From: Intestinimonas massiliensis (ex Afouda et al. 2020) | GTDB taxonomy: Bacteria; Bacillota; Clostridia; Oscillospirales; Oscillospiraceae | Direction: 5' to 3' | Length of the DNA: 64,000 bases | Assembly: GCF_900626285.1 (NCBI RefSeq) | Contig: NZ_LR131147.1 | Span: 941,972 to 1,005,971, forward strand | Part shown: piece after piece, positions 7,883 through 17,800 of the stretch | Numbering within the stretch: position 1 is the first letter of the stretch | How the letters are laid out: each line of letters starts with the position of its first letter | Notes under the pieces: generated by a model | The model's input: only the letters and a program-made list of their open reading frames with translations | Database searches by the model: none | Told to the model about the DNA's origin: nothing | Program-made: the position numbers and the translations under genes

Positions 7883-9048
7883 ACCCGCACCGTCCTTTCT
7901 CCGTCCTTGTCAAAGACCAGCACGGCCTCCGCCCCCTTGTCCCGGGCCAGGTTCAGACTGGACTCCAGGGTGCGGCAGGGGGACAGTTCGCTGGTACCGG
8001 CGGGGCGGCCGTCCACCGCCTCCAGGGCCTGGGCCAGATAGCCCGGCTCGTAGTGGACGATGGTGCGCAGCACCGGCGGGGCCATCTCCGGCAGGGTGCG
8101 GGCCACCGCGTCCACATCCACGGCAAAGCCGGTGGCCTGGGCCTCCCGGCCGAAGACACCCACCAGGTTGTCGTACCGGCCGCCGGAGAGGACGGCGTCC
8201 CCCGCCCCCTCCACATAGCCCCGGAACACCACGCCGGTGTAGTAGTCGATCTGATGGACCATGCCCAGGTCAAAACGGACATAGGAGCCGTAGCCCGCGG
8301 CGGACAGCTCGTCATACAGGGCGGACAGATAGTCCACCGCCGGGGTCTTGCCCGCCAGCTTCTCCGCCTGGGAGAGCACCTCCACCCCGCCGAACAGCCG
8401 GCTGAGCTGCCCCAGGGCGGCGCAGGCCGGATTGCCCCGGTAGGGCTCCAGGAAGGCGTTGAGGGCGGCGAAGTTCTTCCCCTCGATGAGGGAACGCATC
8501 TCCTCGGCTTCTTCCTCCCCCAGCTCCAGCCGGCCGGCCAGCTCCCGGAAATATCCGGCGTGGCCCAGCTCCACATGGAACCTGGCGGCCCCGCAGGAGC
8601 GCAGGGCGTCTATGGCGGTGACGATGATCTCCACGTCCGCCTTCTTCCCCTTGGCCCCGATCAGCTCCACCCCGCACTGGGGGATCTCCCGGCTGCCGCC
8701 GTTGTGGGCGGGGTTGGAGCGGTACACCGTCTGGTCGTAGTACAGCCGCTGGGGCAGCGCCACCGCCTTCAGCTTGGTGGCTGCCACCCGGGCGATGGGT
8801 GTGGTGGAATCGGGCCGCATGACGCAGAACTTGCCGCTGGGATCCCACACCTTGATCATCCGCTCCTGGGGAATGGCGCTGCCCGACAGGGCAAACAGAT
8901 CGTAAAATTCCGTGTCCGGGGTGGACACCTCCAAAAAGCCCCGCTGCCGGAACAGGCGGGTCAGCCGGGCCTGCACCTGCCGGCGCTCCTGGCACTCGGC
9001 AAACAGCCGGTCCCGGGTGCCCTCCGGGGTGTTGATAATGACGCTCAC
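7879..9048 (-). CDS. hisZ: ATP phosphoribosyltransferase regulatory subunit
   Basis: HisZ is a catalytically dead class II histidyl-tRNA synthetase paralogue that completes short HisG and confers histidine feedback. The HisRS-like fold shows in NTPEGTRDRLF, FCVMRPDSTTPIARV, RLYYDQTVYRS and GGRYDNLVGVFG. I chose the GTG at 9048, giving VSVIINTPEG, because a GGGGGAA sequence lies just upstream. Another GTG at 9075 would add nine lysine/glycine-rich residues that look like leader. It is the first gene of the operon, so histidine could act on the enzyme as well as on expression. Confidence 0.9.
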   Translation of the reverse strand: MSVIINTPEGTRDRLFAECQERRQVQARLTRLFRQRGFLEVSTPDTEFYDLFALSGSAIPQERMIKVWDPSGKFCVMRPDSTTPIARVAATKLKAVALPQRLYYDQTVYRSNPAHNGGSREIPQCGVELIGAKGKKADVEIIVTAIDALRSCGAARFHVELGHAGYFRELAGRLELGEEEAEEMRSLIEGKNFAALNAFLEPYRGNPACAALGQLSRLFGGVEVLSQAEKLAGKTPAVDYLSALYDELSAAGYGSYVRFDLGMVHQIDYYTGVVFRGYVEGAGDAVLSGGRYDNLVGVFGREAQATGFAVDVDAVARTLPEMAPPVLRTIVHYEPGYLAQALEAVDGRPAGTSELSPCRTLESSLNLARDKGAEAVLVFDKDGERTVRV

Positions 9049-9088
9049 GGGAGTTCCCCCTTTTTTTGCTTTCACGCTTTACCACGCT

Positions 9089-9117
9089 ACTATACTATAA
9101 CATCTATTCCTTGTCAA
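9089..9117 (-). promoter_or_regulatory. Sigma-A promoter of the his operon
   Basis: On the minus strand, TTGACA (9112-9117) is followed by a 17-base spacer and TATAGT (9089-9094). Transcription would begin about 30-35 bases before the hisZ GTG. No T-box, leader peptide or attenuator fits in so short a leader. Confidence 0.85.
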
Positions 9118-9120
9118 GAG

Positions 9121-9153
9121 GAAAACCGGGGCCGCGTCAGCCGCGGCCCCGGT
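9121..9153 (-). terminator. Terminator downstream of the M3 peptidase gene
   Basis: A perfect 12-bp stem, ACCGGGGCCGCG with its complement, has a 5-base loop and is followed on the minus strand by TTTTCCTCTT. It ends the polC/M3-peptidase transcript just before the his promoter. Confidence 0.85.
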
Positions 9154-9173
9154 CACGGGAATGTTGGATGGGT

Positions 9174-11450
9174 TCACACCAGACCGGCCAGCAGCAGGCG
9201 GACCGTCAGAGCGGCGATCTCGCCCCGGGTCAGGACCCCCTGAGGGTCCAGCAGTCCGCCGGGCTTGCCGGTGAGCAGGCCGGCCGACACCGCCCAGTCG
9301 GTACCCTCCGCCGCCCAGCTGCTGACCCGGGCAGAATCGGCGAAGCCGTCCAGGGCGCCGGTAAGGCCGCCGTCATAGCCGGCCATGCGGCCCAGCATGG
9401 CGGCCAGCTGCTCCCGGGTCACCGTTCCGTCCGGGTCGAAGCGGGAGCCGTCCACCCCGCCCACGATGCCGGACCGGGCGGCCCAAGCCACCGCTTCGGC
9501 GTACCAGGCGTCCCCGGGCACGTCGGCAAAGGCGGCCGTCTGGTCCTGGACTTCCGGGCAGCCCGCCAGCCGCCACAGGAGGGTGACCGCCTGGGACCGG
9601 GTCAGGCTGCCGTCAGGCAGGAAGTTCCCCGCCCCATCGCCCCGGAACAGGCCGGCGGCGGCGCAGGTCAGCATGGGCTCCTCCGACCAGTGGCCCTCCA
9701 GGTCGCTCGGGACAGGCAGGCCGTACACCTGGCTCAGCAGATAATTCTGCAGTTCCCCGGCCAGAGCGGCCACCGTGCCCGTCTGGAAGATATCCCCCAG
9801 GCCGGCCGCCTGCACCGCCTCCCGGTAGCTCAGGCCGGTACCCCGCTCCACCAGACCCAGGTAGGCATCCGCCGCCCCGTCAAAGTCCGTCTGGGCATCC
9901 AGGAACAGCTCCAGGGCACTCAGGGCGGAGGTGGCGTAGCTGATATAGTACATGGGAGACTCGAAGGTGTGGTTCACCTGCACCCAGTTGTAGTCGGAGT
10001 TGGTACCGAACATATCCAGGCCGCCGTACTCCTCCAGCAGCCAGGTCATCAGGGCATTCATCTCTGCCCCTGTCATCTCCCCGTCGGCATAGAGGGCTGC
10101 CTGGAACTCGTCCAGCATACAGCCGGACACCACGCTGTTCAGCAGCTGCGCCAGCACATAGCCCCGGTAGACCGCCCCGCCCTGGGGAAACATCTCGTCG
10201 GCAAAGTCCAAGCTGAGCAGCTCCAGGCCCTGGGAGTCGATCTCCGCCACGTCGACACACTCAAAGCCGCCGCCCACCTGGTCGGACAGGCAGTATTCCG
10301 CGTAGTGGCCGAACTCGTGGAACAGCGATTCTACGTCATAATAGCCGCCGGACGGACAGTTGAACAGCACCGCCGAGCGATAGGCGGGCAGGCTGGTGGT
10401 AAAGCCCACGTCCAGCTTGGTGTCCAGAGGACCAATATCCGCCAGGTGGTTTTCCCGCATATAGCGGAACAGGTCGGCGTACTCGCTGGAGATCCGGTTC
10501 AGATAGGGTTCCACCAGATCCAGCTGCTCCTCCTGGGTCAGATCCGTCACATAGGGGGACAGCAGGTCTTGGGACAGGGCCTCGTTGTGCCCCATGGCCG
10601 CCGACATCTGGATCAGCAGGGGGACGATCTTCTCCTTCACCTGGGCGTAGAGCCGCCTGGCGTCATCCAGCGTGTAGTCCCGGCAGTACACCTGCTCATA
10701 GGCATAGTCGGCATAGTTGTCGTATCCCTTGCTCCGGGCGTACTGGTTGCGCACATCCACCATCTCTCCCAGGATCGATGCGGCAGCGGCGTTGCGGGCC
10801 TCGTCCAGCAGGCGCTGGATCTCTCCGATCTCCTCCACACTCAGGCTGTCGGCCTGGTTCAGCTCCCCCTGGGTCCAGCTCTGGCCCTGCCAGGTCACCT
10901 GGTAATCCTGGGCCATAGCGGTCCAGTAGTCGTTGATCAACTCCTGATCCCGGCTCATCAGTTCCTGCTGCTTCTGGTCATCTGGGGAGATCATAGCCAG
11001 CAGTTCCTCCCGATCCATCCCCATAGCCTGAGCCACTGCCTGGCCATACCGGGACTGGAGCACCTGCCGCTCCGCCTGTAAATAGGCGTTCTGGGCCTCT
11101 AGAAGTAACTGGCTCCAGTCCAGGTAATCCTGGGCGGCAGAGACCGGGTCCCGGTAGTAGGCCACAACACACACCGCATACCGGGTATTGAGCTCCTCCC
11201 ACGCGGTCCCGGCCTGGTCCATCAGCTCCAGCACCCGGTTCTGGTTGTCCGGCTGGGCGCAGGCCGCCTCCAGCTCCTCCAGCAGGGCATACAGCGCTCC
11301 GGCATCCGCCGGACCGCAGGTCAGTGTGTTGAAGTCCACATCCTCCGGCCAGGCGTCAAAAACGTCGGTCTCCCGGGCCAGTGCGGTGGTGCTCAGCAGA
11401 GCGCACAGCAGGGCCGCCACGGTCAGCAGGGACAAAATACGTCTCTTCAT
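9174..11450 (-). CDS. Secreted M3 family oligoendopeptidase with C-terminal SLH repeats
   Basis: This 758-residue protein starts at ATG 11450 behind GGAGAGAGG. A signal peptide (KRRILSLLTVAALLCALLS, cleaved near TALA) directs export. The zinc site HEFGH is at residues 378-382 within the helical M3/oligopeptidase F domain. The last ~170 residues hold three S-layer homology modules (HWSEEPMLTCAAAGLFRG, DAWYAEAVAWAARSGIVGG, SWAAEGTDWAVSAGLLTG), which bind secondary cell-wall polymers. M3 peptidases are mostly cytoplasmic, so a wall-anchored version points to extracellular peptide trimming. It begins 19 bases after polC, probably on the same transcript. Confidence 0.88.
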   Translation of the reverse strand: MKRRILSLLTVAALLCALLSTTALARETDVFDAWPEDVDFNTLTCGPADAGALYALLEELEAACAQPDNQNRVLELMDQAGTAWEELNTRYAVCVVAYYRDPVSAAQDYLDWSQLLLEAQNAYLQAERQVLQSRYGQAVAQAMGMDREELLAMISPDDQKQQELMSRDQELINDYWTAMAQDYQVTWQGQSWTQGELNQADSLSVEEIGEIQRLLDEARNAAAASILGEMVDVRNQYARSKGYDNYADYAYEQVYCRDYTLDDARRLYAQVKEKIVPLLIQMSAAMGHNEALSQDLLSPYVTDLTQEEQLDLVEPYLNRISSEYADLFRYMRENHLADIGPLDTKLDVGFTTSLPAYRSAVLFNCPSGGYYDVESLFHEFGHYAEYCLSDQVGGGFECVDVAEIDSQGLELLSLDFADEMFPQGGAVYRGYVLAQLLNSVVSGCMLDEFQAALYADGEMTGAEMNALMTWLLEEYGGLDMFGTNSDYNWVQVNHTFESPMYYISYATSALSALELFLDAQTDFDGAADAYLGLVERGTGLSYREAVQAAGLGDIFQTGTVAALAGELQNYLLSQVYGLPVPSDLEGHWSEEPMLTCAAAGLFRGDGAGNFLPDGSLTRSQAVTLLWRLAGCPEVQDQTAAFADVPGDAWYAEAVAWAARSGIVGGVDGSRFDPDGTVTREQLAAMLGRMAGYDGGLTGALDGFADSARVSSWAAEGTDWAVSAGLLTGKPGGLLDPQGVLTRGEIAALTVRLLLAGLV

Positions 11451-11469
11451 GCCTCTCTCCTCTTCTCTT

Positions 11470-14400
11470 TTAAAAGCCGTCAAACAGGGTCATCTGGCTG
11501 GTATCGGGCATATTGTCCAGAGCGCCGACGGCTTTCAGCTGCTCGATGTGGGTCTTGGACACCTTGGGGCAGGCGGCGGAGAACTCCTCGATGGAGATGA
11601 ACCGCTTACCCTCCCGCTGCTCCATAATGGACCAGGCGGCGGTCTCACCCAGGCCGGGGATGGAGGTGAAGGGGGGCAGCAGGGTGCCCTTCTCCATGTC
11701 CGGCAGGAAGTTCACCGCGTGGGAGCGGTACAGGTCCATGGGCTCGAAGCTGAAACCCCGGAGGTAGAACTCATACACCACTTCCAGGGTGACCAGCATA
11801 TCCTCCTCCACCGGGGTGGGCTTCTCCTTGCTCTCGATCTCCTTCATCTTGGCCTTGCACACGTCCATGCCCATGCACATGCAGGTGGCGTCGAAGGCTT
11901 TGGCCCGGATGGAGAAGAAGGCGGCGTAGAAGGCCAGGGGCCGGTGGACCTTGAACCAGGCGATGCGGAAGGCCATCATGACGTAAGCTACGGCGTGGGC
12001 CTTGGGGAAGAGGTACTTGATCTTCTTGCAGGAGCCGATGTACCAGTCGGGCACGCCGGCGGCCTTCATCTCCTCTTCGGCCCCCTCGGGCAGACCTCTG
12101 CCCTTCCGCACCGCCTCCATGATCTTGAAGGAGCGCTTCTCCGGCATGCCGCAGGAGATGAGGAAGAGCATGATGTCGTCCCGGCAGCCGATGGCCTGGC
12201 CGACGGGGATGCCCTGGTCCACCACCAGGTCCCGGGCGTTGCCCAGCCACACGTCGGTGCCGTGGGAGAAGCCGGACAGGCGGAGCAGGATGTCGAACTG
12301 GTGGGGCTGGGTGTCCACCAGCATGCCCCGGGTGAATTTGGTGTTGAACTCCGGAATGGCCACGGCGCCGGTGGGGCCCAGGACGGGGTCGTTCTCAAAG
12401 CCCAGCACCTTGGAGGAGGTGAAGATGCTCATGGTGTCCTTGTCGTCCAGGGGGATCTTCTGGGGGTCCACCCCGGTCAGGTCCTGGAGCATGCGGATCA
12501 TGGTGGGGTCATCGTGGCCCAGCATATCCAGCTTCAGCAGGTTGGATTCCATGGAGTGATATTCAAAGTGGGTGGTGATGATGTCGCTGTTGGGGTCGTC
12601 GGCGGGGTGCTGCACCGGGCAGAAGTCATAGATCTCCCGGTTCTGGGGGATGACCACCATGCCGCCGGGGTGCTGGCCGGTGGTGCGCTTGACCCCGCTG
12701 CACCCCAGGGACAGCCGGTTCTCCTCCGCCCGGGTGCCGTGGATGCCGTGCTCGTCCAGGTAGTGCTTTACGTAGCCGAAGGCGATCTTGTCCTTCACGG
12801 TGCCGATGGTGCCTGCCCGGAACACGTGGCTCTGGCCGAACAGCTCAAAGGTATAGCGGTGGGCGTTGGACTGGTACTCGCCGGAAAAGTTCAGGTCGAT
12901 ATCGGGCACCTTGTCGCCGCCAAAGCCCAGGAAGGTCTCGAAGGGGATGTTGAAGCCGTCCTTGTCGTAGGGGGTGCCGCAGACGGGACACACCGCGTCC
13001 GGCATATCGGCGCCGCAGCCGATACCCAGCTCCTTGGCCGCCTCGAAATCGGAGTGCTTGCACTTGGGGCAGCGGTAGTGTGGGGGCAGGGAGTTGACCT
13101 CGGTGATGCCCGACATGAAGGCCACCAGGGAGGAACCCACCGAACCACGGGAGCCCACCAGGTAGCCGTGGTTCAGGGAGTCCTGCACCAGCTTCTGGGC
13201 GGACATGTAAATGACGTCATACTTACATTTAATAATGTCCCCCAGCTCGGCATTGATGCGGTCCACCACGATCTTGGGGGGCTCTTCGCCATAGAGGGCT
13301 TTGGCCTTGTCCCACACCAGCCGCGTCAGCTCCTCGGCGGAGTTTTCGATCTTGGGTGCGAACAGGCCCTGGGGCAGAGGCACCACGTCCTCGCACCAGT
13401 CGGCCACCAGGTTGGTGTTGCGCACCACCACCTCGTAGGCCTTGTCCTTGCCCAGGTAGGCAAACTCGTCCAGCATCTCCTGGGTGGTCTTGAAGTAGAG
13501 GGGCAGGGGCGAGTCGGCGTCCTCAAAGCCCTTGGAGGCCAGCAGGATATGGCGGTAGATCTCGTCCTCCGGGTCCAGGAAGTGGACGTCACCGGTGGCG
13601 CACACCGGCTTGTCCAGCGCCTCACCCAGGGCCACCACGGTGCGGTTGAAGTCCCGCAGCTCCTCCTCGCTGCGCACCATGCCCTTGCGGAGCATGAAGG
13701 CGTTGTTGCACAGGGGCTGGATCTCCAGAAAATCGTACCAGGAGGCGATGCGCTTGAGCTCCTTGAAATCCTTCCGCCTGACGATGGCCTGGAACAGTTC
13801 CCCCGCCTCGCAGGCCGAGCCGATGATGAGCCCCTCCCGGTTCTGGTCGATGAGGCTCTTGGGCATGATGGGGTACCGCTTGAAGTGATCCAGGTAGGAG
13901 GCGGAAATCAGCTTGTACAGATTGCGCAGGCCCAGCTGGTTCTTGGCCAGCACGATCAGGTGCTTGGGCTGCCGTTTGGCCTTGCCGCCGGAGCGCAGCT
14001 TGCGCATGGCGGGGTTGATCTGCTGAAGGGTGCGGACCCCCTTGTCCCGCAGCATGTCAAAGAAGGGCACCAGCATGTAACCCACCGTGGCCGCGTCGTC
14101 ATAGGCCCGGTGGTGGTTGAAGGCGGGCAGGTTCAGGTGCTCCGCCACGATATTCAGCTTGTACTTGCCCAGGTCGGGCAGCAGGTTCTGGGCCAGGATC
14201 AGGCTGTCGATGGAGGTATTCTCAAAGGGGCGGCCGATTTTGCGGCAGCCGGCGGCCAGGAAGCCCATGTCGAACTCGGCGTTGTGGGCGGCCAGGGGCC
14301 GGTCCCCCACAAAGTCCAGGAAGGAGTTGATGGCGTCCGCCTGGGAGGGAGCCCCCTCCAGCATCTGGTCGGTAATGCCGGTGAGCTCGGTGATCTCCCG

Positions 14401-15642
14401 GGTCAGGGGCCGGCCCGGGTCCACAAAGGTGGAAAACTGCTCGGCCACCTCTCCGTTGCGCAGCACCACGGCGCCGATCTCGATGATGACCTCCCGCCGG
14501 TTGTCCAGGCCGGTGGTCTCCAGATCGAAACAGACGATCTCATCCTCCAGGGCCTGGTCCTTCTCCCCGTGGATGGCCACCCGGTCGTCCACGTCGTTGA
14601 TGAAGTAGGCCTCCACCCCGTAGAGGATCTTGATCTTCTTGGCGGAGTGCCAGGCGTTGGGGAAGGAGTGGGCCACCCCGTGGTCGGTGATGGCAATGGC
14701 CCGGTGGCCCCACCGCTCGGCCCGCTTCACCACGTTCTTGTCGGTGCCGATGGGAGAGTCCATCTTGGAGCCCACAGCGGTGAGGGCATCCATGGCGGAC
14801 ATGTTGGTATGCAGATGGAGCTCCACCCGCTTCTCCGTGGCGTCGTCCACCCGTTCCGTGCGGCCGGTCTCCATGATGGCGTAGGGCTCCAGCACCATGT
14901 CGCCGGTAAAGCGGTCGATGTTCAGCTTGCCCTGGATGAGCAGCCGCTGGCCCTTCTTCACCCCGTCCACGATGCCCTTTCCCTCGTCTCCGGGGAAGAA
15001 CTTGTTGATCCGCACCGAGCCGGTATAGTCGGTGACATCGAAGGACACCACCCAGGCCCCCCGCTTCTTCAGCTCCCGGTGATCCAGGGCAAATACGTCT
15101 CCCTCCACGATCACCGTGCCCATATCCAGATCCAGGTCCCTCATGGGGGTGGGTGTCTTGCGCACCTCATGCTTGCCGTAGAGCAGCTTGCCCTTGGGGG
15201 CGCTCCCCTTGCCCCCCTTCTTCTCTGATGGCTTGGGGGACTTGAGGCCCGCAAGAGCCTTGCGGCGGATCTCCTCGGTGCGGCGGAACGCGGCGGCGGC
15301 CTCGTCCTCCACCACGGGCGGCTCCGCCGGGGCTGGCGTGGGCACGGGGGTTGGGATGGGGTCCGCCTTGGGGGCAGACAGCTCCCGCTCGGAAACGGGC
15401 TGCTCAGCCACCGCCAGCTCCACTTTCTCCACCCGGTAGGCCAGGGCCAGGCTGCGCTCGATGGTGCGGCGCAGGTCCTCTGCCGGCGGGGCGGCGCACT
15501 CCACGCTGGCTTTGATAGACCTGGTATGTTTATCAATTACCGCCCGGGTCACCAGGTAGCCGGACACCAGTCCGGACAGCTCGGCTCCCGGGTGCCAGGC
15601 GGAAAACAGTTTCAGAAATGGGATCTTTTGTGCTTCTGGCAT
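11470..15642 (-). CDS. polC: DNA polymerase III alpha subunit, Gram-positive PolC type
   Basis: This 1390-residue replicative polymerase has an intrinsic proofreading exonuclease. In order: an N-terminal domain with a Pro/Ala-rich linker near residues 91-110, an OB fold around 175-255, PHP motif ELHLHTNMSAMDAL at about 274, DEDD exonuclease CFDLETTGLD at about 371, then palm, thumb and fingers. The zinc finger (CPKC at ~855 with CPVC) precedes the catalytic palm segment PDIDLNFSGEYQ near 912. AGGAG lies ahead of ATG 15642. It is placed after ispG in the usual clostridial order. Confidence 0.97.
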   Translation of the reverse strand: MPEAQKIPFLKLFSAWHPGAELSGLVSGYLVTRAVIDKHTRSIKASVECAAPPAEDLRRTIERSLALAYRVEKVELAVAEQPVSERELSAPKADPIPTPVPTPAPAEPPVVEDEAAAAFRRTEEIRRKALAGLKSPKPSEKKGGKGSAPKGKLLYGKHEVRKTPTPMRDLDLDMGTVIVEGDVFALDHRELKKRGAWVVSFDVTDYTGSVRINKFFPGDEGKGIVDGVKKGQRLLIQGKLNIDRFTGDMVLEPYAIMETGRTERVDDATEKRVELHLHTNMSAMDALTAVGSKMDSPIGTDKNVVKRAERWGHRAIAITDHGVAHSFPNAWHSAKKIKILYGVEAYFINDVDDRVAIHGEKDQALEDEIVCFDLETTGLDNRREVIIEIGAVVLRNGEVAEQFSTFVDPGRPLTREITELTGITDQMLEGAPSQADAINSFLDFVGDRPLAAHNAEFDMGFLAAGCRKIGRPFENTSIDSLILAQNLLPDLGKYKLNIVAEHLNLPAFNHHRAYDDAATVGYMLVPFFDMLRDKGVRTLQQINPAMRKLRSGGKAKRQPKHLIVLAKNQLGLRNLYKLISASYLDHFKRYPIMPKSLIDQNREGLIIGSACEAGELFQAIVRRKDFKELKRIASWYDFLEIQPLCNNAFMLRKGMVRSEEELRDFNRTVVALGEALDKPVCATGDVHFLDPEDEIYRHILLASKGFEDADSPLPLYFKTTQEMLDEFAYLGKDKAYEVVVRNTNLVADWCEDVVPLPQGLFAPKIENSAEELTRLVWDKAKALYGEEPPKIVVDRINAELGDIIKCKYDVIYMSAQKLVQDSLNHGYLVGSRGSVGSSLVAFMSGITEVNSLPPHYRCPKCKHSDFEAAKELGIGCGADMPDAVCPVCGTPYDKDGFNIPFETFLGFGGDKVPDIDLNFSGEYQSNAHRYTFELFGQSHVFRAGTIGTVKDKIAFGYVKHYLDEHGIHGTRAEENRLSLGCSGVKRTTGQHPGGMVVIPQNREIYDFCPVQHPADDPNSDIITTHFEYHSMESNLLKLDMLGHDDPTMIRMLQDLTGVDPQKIPLDDKDTMSIFTSSKVLGFENDPVLGPTGAVAIPEFNTKFTRGMLVDTQPHQFDILLRLSGFSHGTDVWLGNARDLVVDQGIPVGQAIGCRDDIMLFLISCGMPEKRSFKIMEAVRKGRGLPEGAEEEMKAAGVPDWYIGSCKKIKYLFPKAHAVAYVMMAFRIAWFKVHRPLAFYAAFFSIRAKAFDATCMCMGMDVCKAKMKEIESKEKPTPVEEDMLVTLEVVYEFYLRGFSFEPMDLYRSHAVNFLPDMEKGTLLPPFTSIPGLGETAAWSIMEQREGKRFISIEEFSAACPKVSKTHIEQLKAVGALDNMPDTSQMTLFDGF

Positions 15643-15657
15643 TTGACACGCTCCTGC

Positions 15658-16695
15658 TTACAGTTGGTCAATGAGGGCGAACAGCTCGTCCACCAGTTGA
15701 TCCTGGGGTACCTTTTTCACGATCTCCCCCTTGCGGAACAGCAGGCCCTCCCCGTTGCCGCCGGCGATGCCCACGTCGGCGGCGGAGGCCTCGCCGGGTC
15801 CGTTGACCACACACCCCATCACCGCCACGGTGATGGGCTTGTCCACGGTCTTGAGCCGCTCCTCCACCTGGCCGGCCAGGCCGATCAGGTCGATGCGGGT
15901 GCGGCCGCAGGTGGGGCAGGACACCAGGTCGGGTCCGTCCTTCCGCAGGCCGGCGGCCTTCAGGATGTCCTTGGCCGCCAGCACCTCCTCCACCGGGTCG
16001 GCGGACAGGGACACCCGCATGGTGTCCCCGATGCCCAGGGCCAGCAGGCCCCCGATGCCGATGGCGGATTTCAGGGTGCCCATGCGGATGGTGCCCGTCT
16101 CGGTGACGCCCAGATGTAAGGGATAATCGCTTTTCTCGCTCATGAGCCTGTAGGCCGCCATGGTCACCGGCACGCTGGAGGACTTGAGGGACACGCAGAT
16201 GTCATGGAAGTCATACTTCTCCAGCAGGGCGATATGTCCGAAAGCCGACTCCACCAGGGCCTCCGGGGTGACGCCGCCGTATTTGGCCAGCAGGGGCTTT
16301 TCCAGGGAGCCGCCGTTGACCCCGATGCGGATAGGAAGGCCCTTGGCCTTACAGGCCTCAGCCACCGCCTTCACTCGCTCCTCCCCGCCGATGTTGCCCG
16401 GGTTGATGCGCACCGCGTCGCACCCGGCCTCAATGCAGGTGAGGGCCAGCTTGTAGTCAAAGTGGATGTCCACCACCAGGGGGATGTGGATGCGCTCCCG
16501 AATGGCCCCCACCGACCGGGCGGCCGCCTGGTCGGGCACCGCCACCCGGATGATCTGGCAGCCGGCGGTCTCCAGCCGCTTGATCTGCTCCACGGTGGCC
16601 TGTACGTCGTCGGTACGGGTATTGGTCATGGACTGTATGGTAACAGGGGCGCCCCCGCCTACGGGGACGCCTCCTACAAGAATCTGTCTTGTCAT
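15658..16695 (-). CDS. ispG: 4-hydroxy-3-methylbut-2-enyl diphosphate synthase
   Basis: IspG converts MEcPP to HMBPP in the MEP isoprenoid pathway with a [4Fe-4S] cluster. It is ~345 residues. I chose ATG 16695 (MTRQILVGG) because GGAGG lies 10 bases upstream; the earlier ATG at 16704 is 1 base from it. Signatures are VPVGGGAPVTIQSMTNTRT, INPGNIGG, and cluster ligands in CPTCGRTRIDL and VMGCVVNGPGEA. It follows rseP in the operon and needs electrons from ferredoxin or flavodoxin. Confidence 0.96.
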   Translation of the reverse strand: MTRQILVGGVPVGGGAPVTIQSMTNTRTDDVQATVEQIKRLETAGCQIIRVAVPDQAAARSVGAIRERIHIPLVVDIHFDYKLALTCIEAGCDAVRINPGNIGGEERVKAVAEACKAKGLPIRIGVNGGSLEKPLLAKYGGVTPEALVESAFGHIALLEKYDFHDICVSLKSSSVPVTMAAYRLMSEKSDYPLHLGVTETGTIRMGTLKSAIGIGGLLALGIGDTMRVSLSADPVEEVLAAKDILKAAGLRKDGPDLVSCPTCGRTRIDLIGLAGQVEERLKTVDKPITVAVMGCVVNGPGEASAADVGIAGGNGEGLLFRKGEIVKKVPQDQLVDELFALIDQL

Positions 16696-16709
16696 TTTGA
16701 ACATGCCTC

Positions 16710-17786
16710 CTACAGGATATACTTGTTCACATCGCTGATGGCCACCAGAATCATCAGGGCAATCAGGCAGATGAAGCCCACCATATTCACATAGCCCAGA
16801 TATTTTTGGTCGATATACTTCTTACTGAACAGGTGGTAGATCCCGTTGACGATAAGCAGGAAAATCTGTCCGCCGTCCAGAGCGGGGATGGGCAGCAGGT
16901 TCATCACCGCCAGGTTGATGGCGATAAGCGCGGTGAAGTCCAGCAGATTGACCACCGCGCCGAACATGCCCGCCGCCTCGGCGCCGGCCTGGCCCACATC
17001 GCCGGCCATGGCCACAATGCCGATGACCCCGGACATGTCGCGGAGGCCCACCGCACCGGTAAAGATGTCGCCCAGACCCATCCACACCATGCGCACATAG
17101 TCAATGGCCTGATACCAGGTGTTCTGCAGGCGGGTAGCCACTGTGTCCTCCAGATACTGACCCACGTAGATGCCCCGCTTTTCCACCTGGGCACCGGTCT
17201 CATCGGTAAGCTGGCGGTAGGGCAGATAGATCTCACCCAGATCCACCTTCTCTCCGTCCCGGAGCACCGTCACCTCCACCTGCTCCCCCGCACGCTGGAG
17301 ATAGATCATGGCGTCGCTCTGGAAGTAGATCCGGTGGCCGTCGATGGTGTAGAACTGGTCCCCGGGCTGAAGGCCGGTATCCAGCACCGCCTCCGCCCCC
17401 TCCATCACGCCGGTAAACACCGGGGCGGCGGGACTGCCGACCAGAAAGAGGAGCACCAGAATGATGACCAGGCCCGTCACGAAGTTCATGAAGGCACCGG
17501 CCACCAGGATAATCAGTTTTTTCCAAAAGGGCTTGTTGTGGAAGGATCGGGGATCGTCGGAGCTCTCCTCTTCCCCCTCCATGGCGCAGAAACCGCCGAC
17601 AGGGAAAACCCGGAGCGAGTAGAGGGTCTCCCCCTTCTCCCGGGAAATGATGGCCGGTCCCATGCCGATGGAAAATTCGTTCACCCGCACCCCCATGATC
17701 TTGGCGGCAATAAAGTGGCCGAATTCGTGGACCGCAATCAGCAGGCCGAAAAACAGAATAATGAGTACGATGGAAAAGATGGTCAT
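16710..17786 (-). CDS. rseP: RIP metalloprotease RseP/RasP (site-2 protease)
   Basis: This ~358-residue membrane zinc protease cleaves transmembrane substrates such as anti-sigma factors. HEFGH is at residues 20-24 in the first helix. A PDZ domain occupies the middle (DTGLQPGDQFYTIDGHRI). The second metal motif is PIPALDGGQIFLLIVNG near the C-terminal helices. The ATG at 17786 follows GAGGT; an in-frame GTG two codons earlier is less likely. It lies between dxr and ispG, as in many Firmicutes. Confidence 0.94.
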   Translation of the reverse strand: MTIFSIVLIILFFGLLIAVHEFGHFIAAKIMGVRVNEFSIGMGPAIISREKGETLYSLRVFPVGGFCAMEGEEESSDDPRSFHNKPFWKKLIILVAGAFMNFVTGLVIILVLLFLVGSPAAPVFTGVMEGAEAVLDTGLQPGDQFYTIDGHRIYFQSDAMIYLQRAGEQVEVTVLRDGEKVDLGEIYLPYRQLTDETGAQVEKRGIYVGQYLEDTVATRLQNTWYQAIDYVRMVWMGLGDIFTGAVGLRDMSGVIGIVAMAGDVGQAGAEAAGMFGAVVNLLDFTALIAINLAVMNLLPIPALDGGQIFLLIVNGIYHLFSKKYIDQKYLGYVNMVGFICLIALMILVAISDVNKYIL

Positions 17787-17800
17787 AGGCACCTCATACC

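Noticed and set aside
9046..9120. T-box or histidine leader peptide before hisZ
   Set aside because: The transcript leader is only ~30-35 bases, with no His-rich ORF or T-box sequence.
11188..15228. A 1346-codon open frame antisense to polC, and similar long antisense frames over hisZ, hisD and the M3 peptidase
   Set aside because: They are GC-rich codon shadows with low-complexity Gly/His/Arg/Val composition and no ribosome sites; the minus-strand genes are clear family members.
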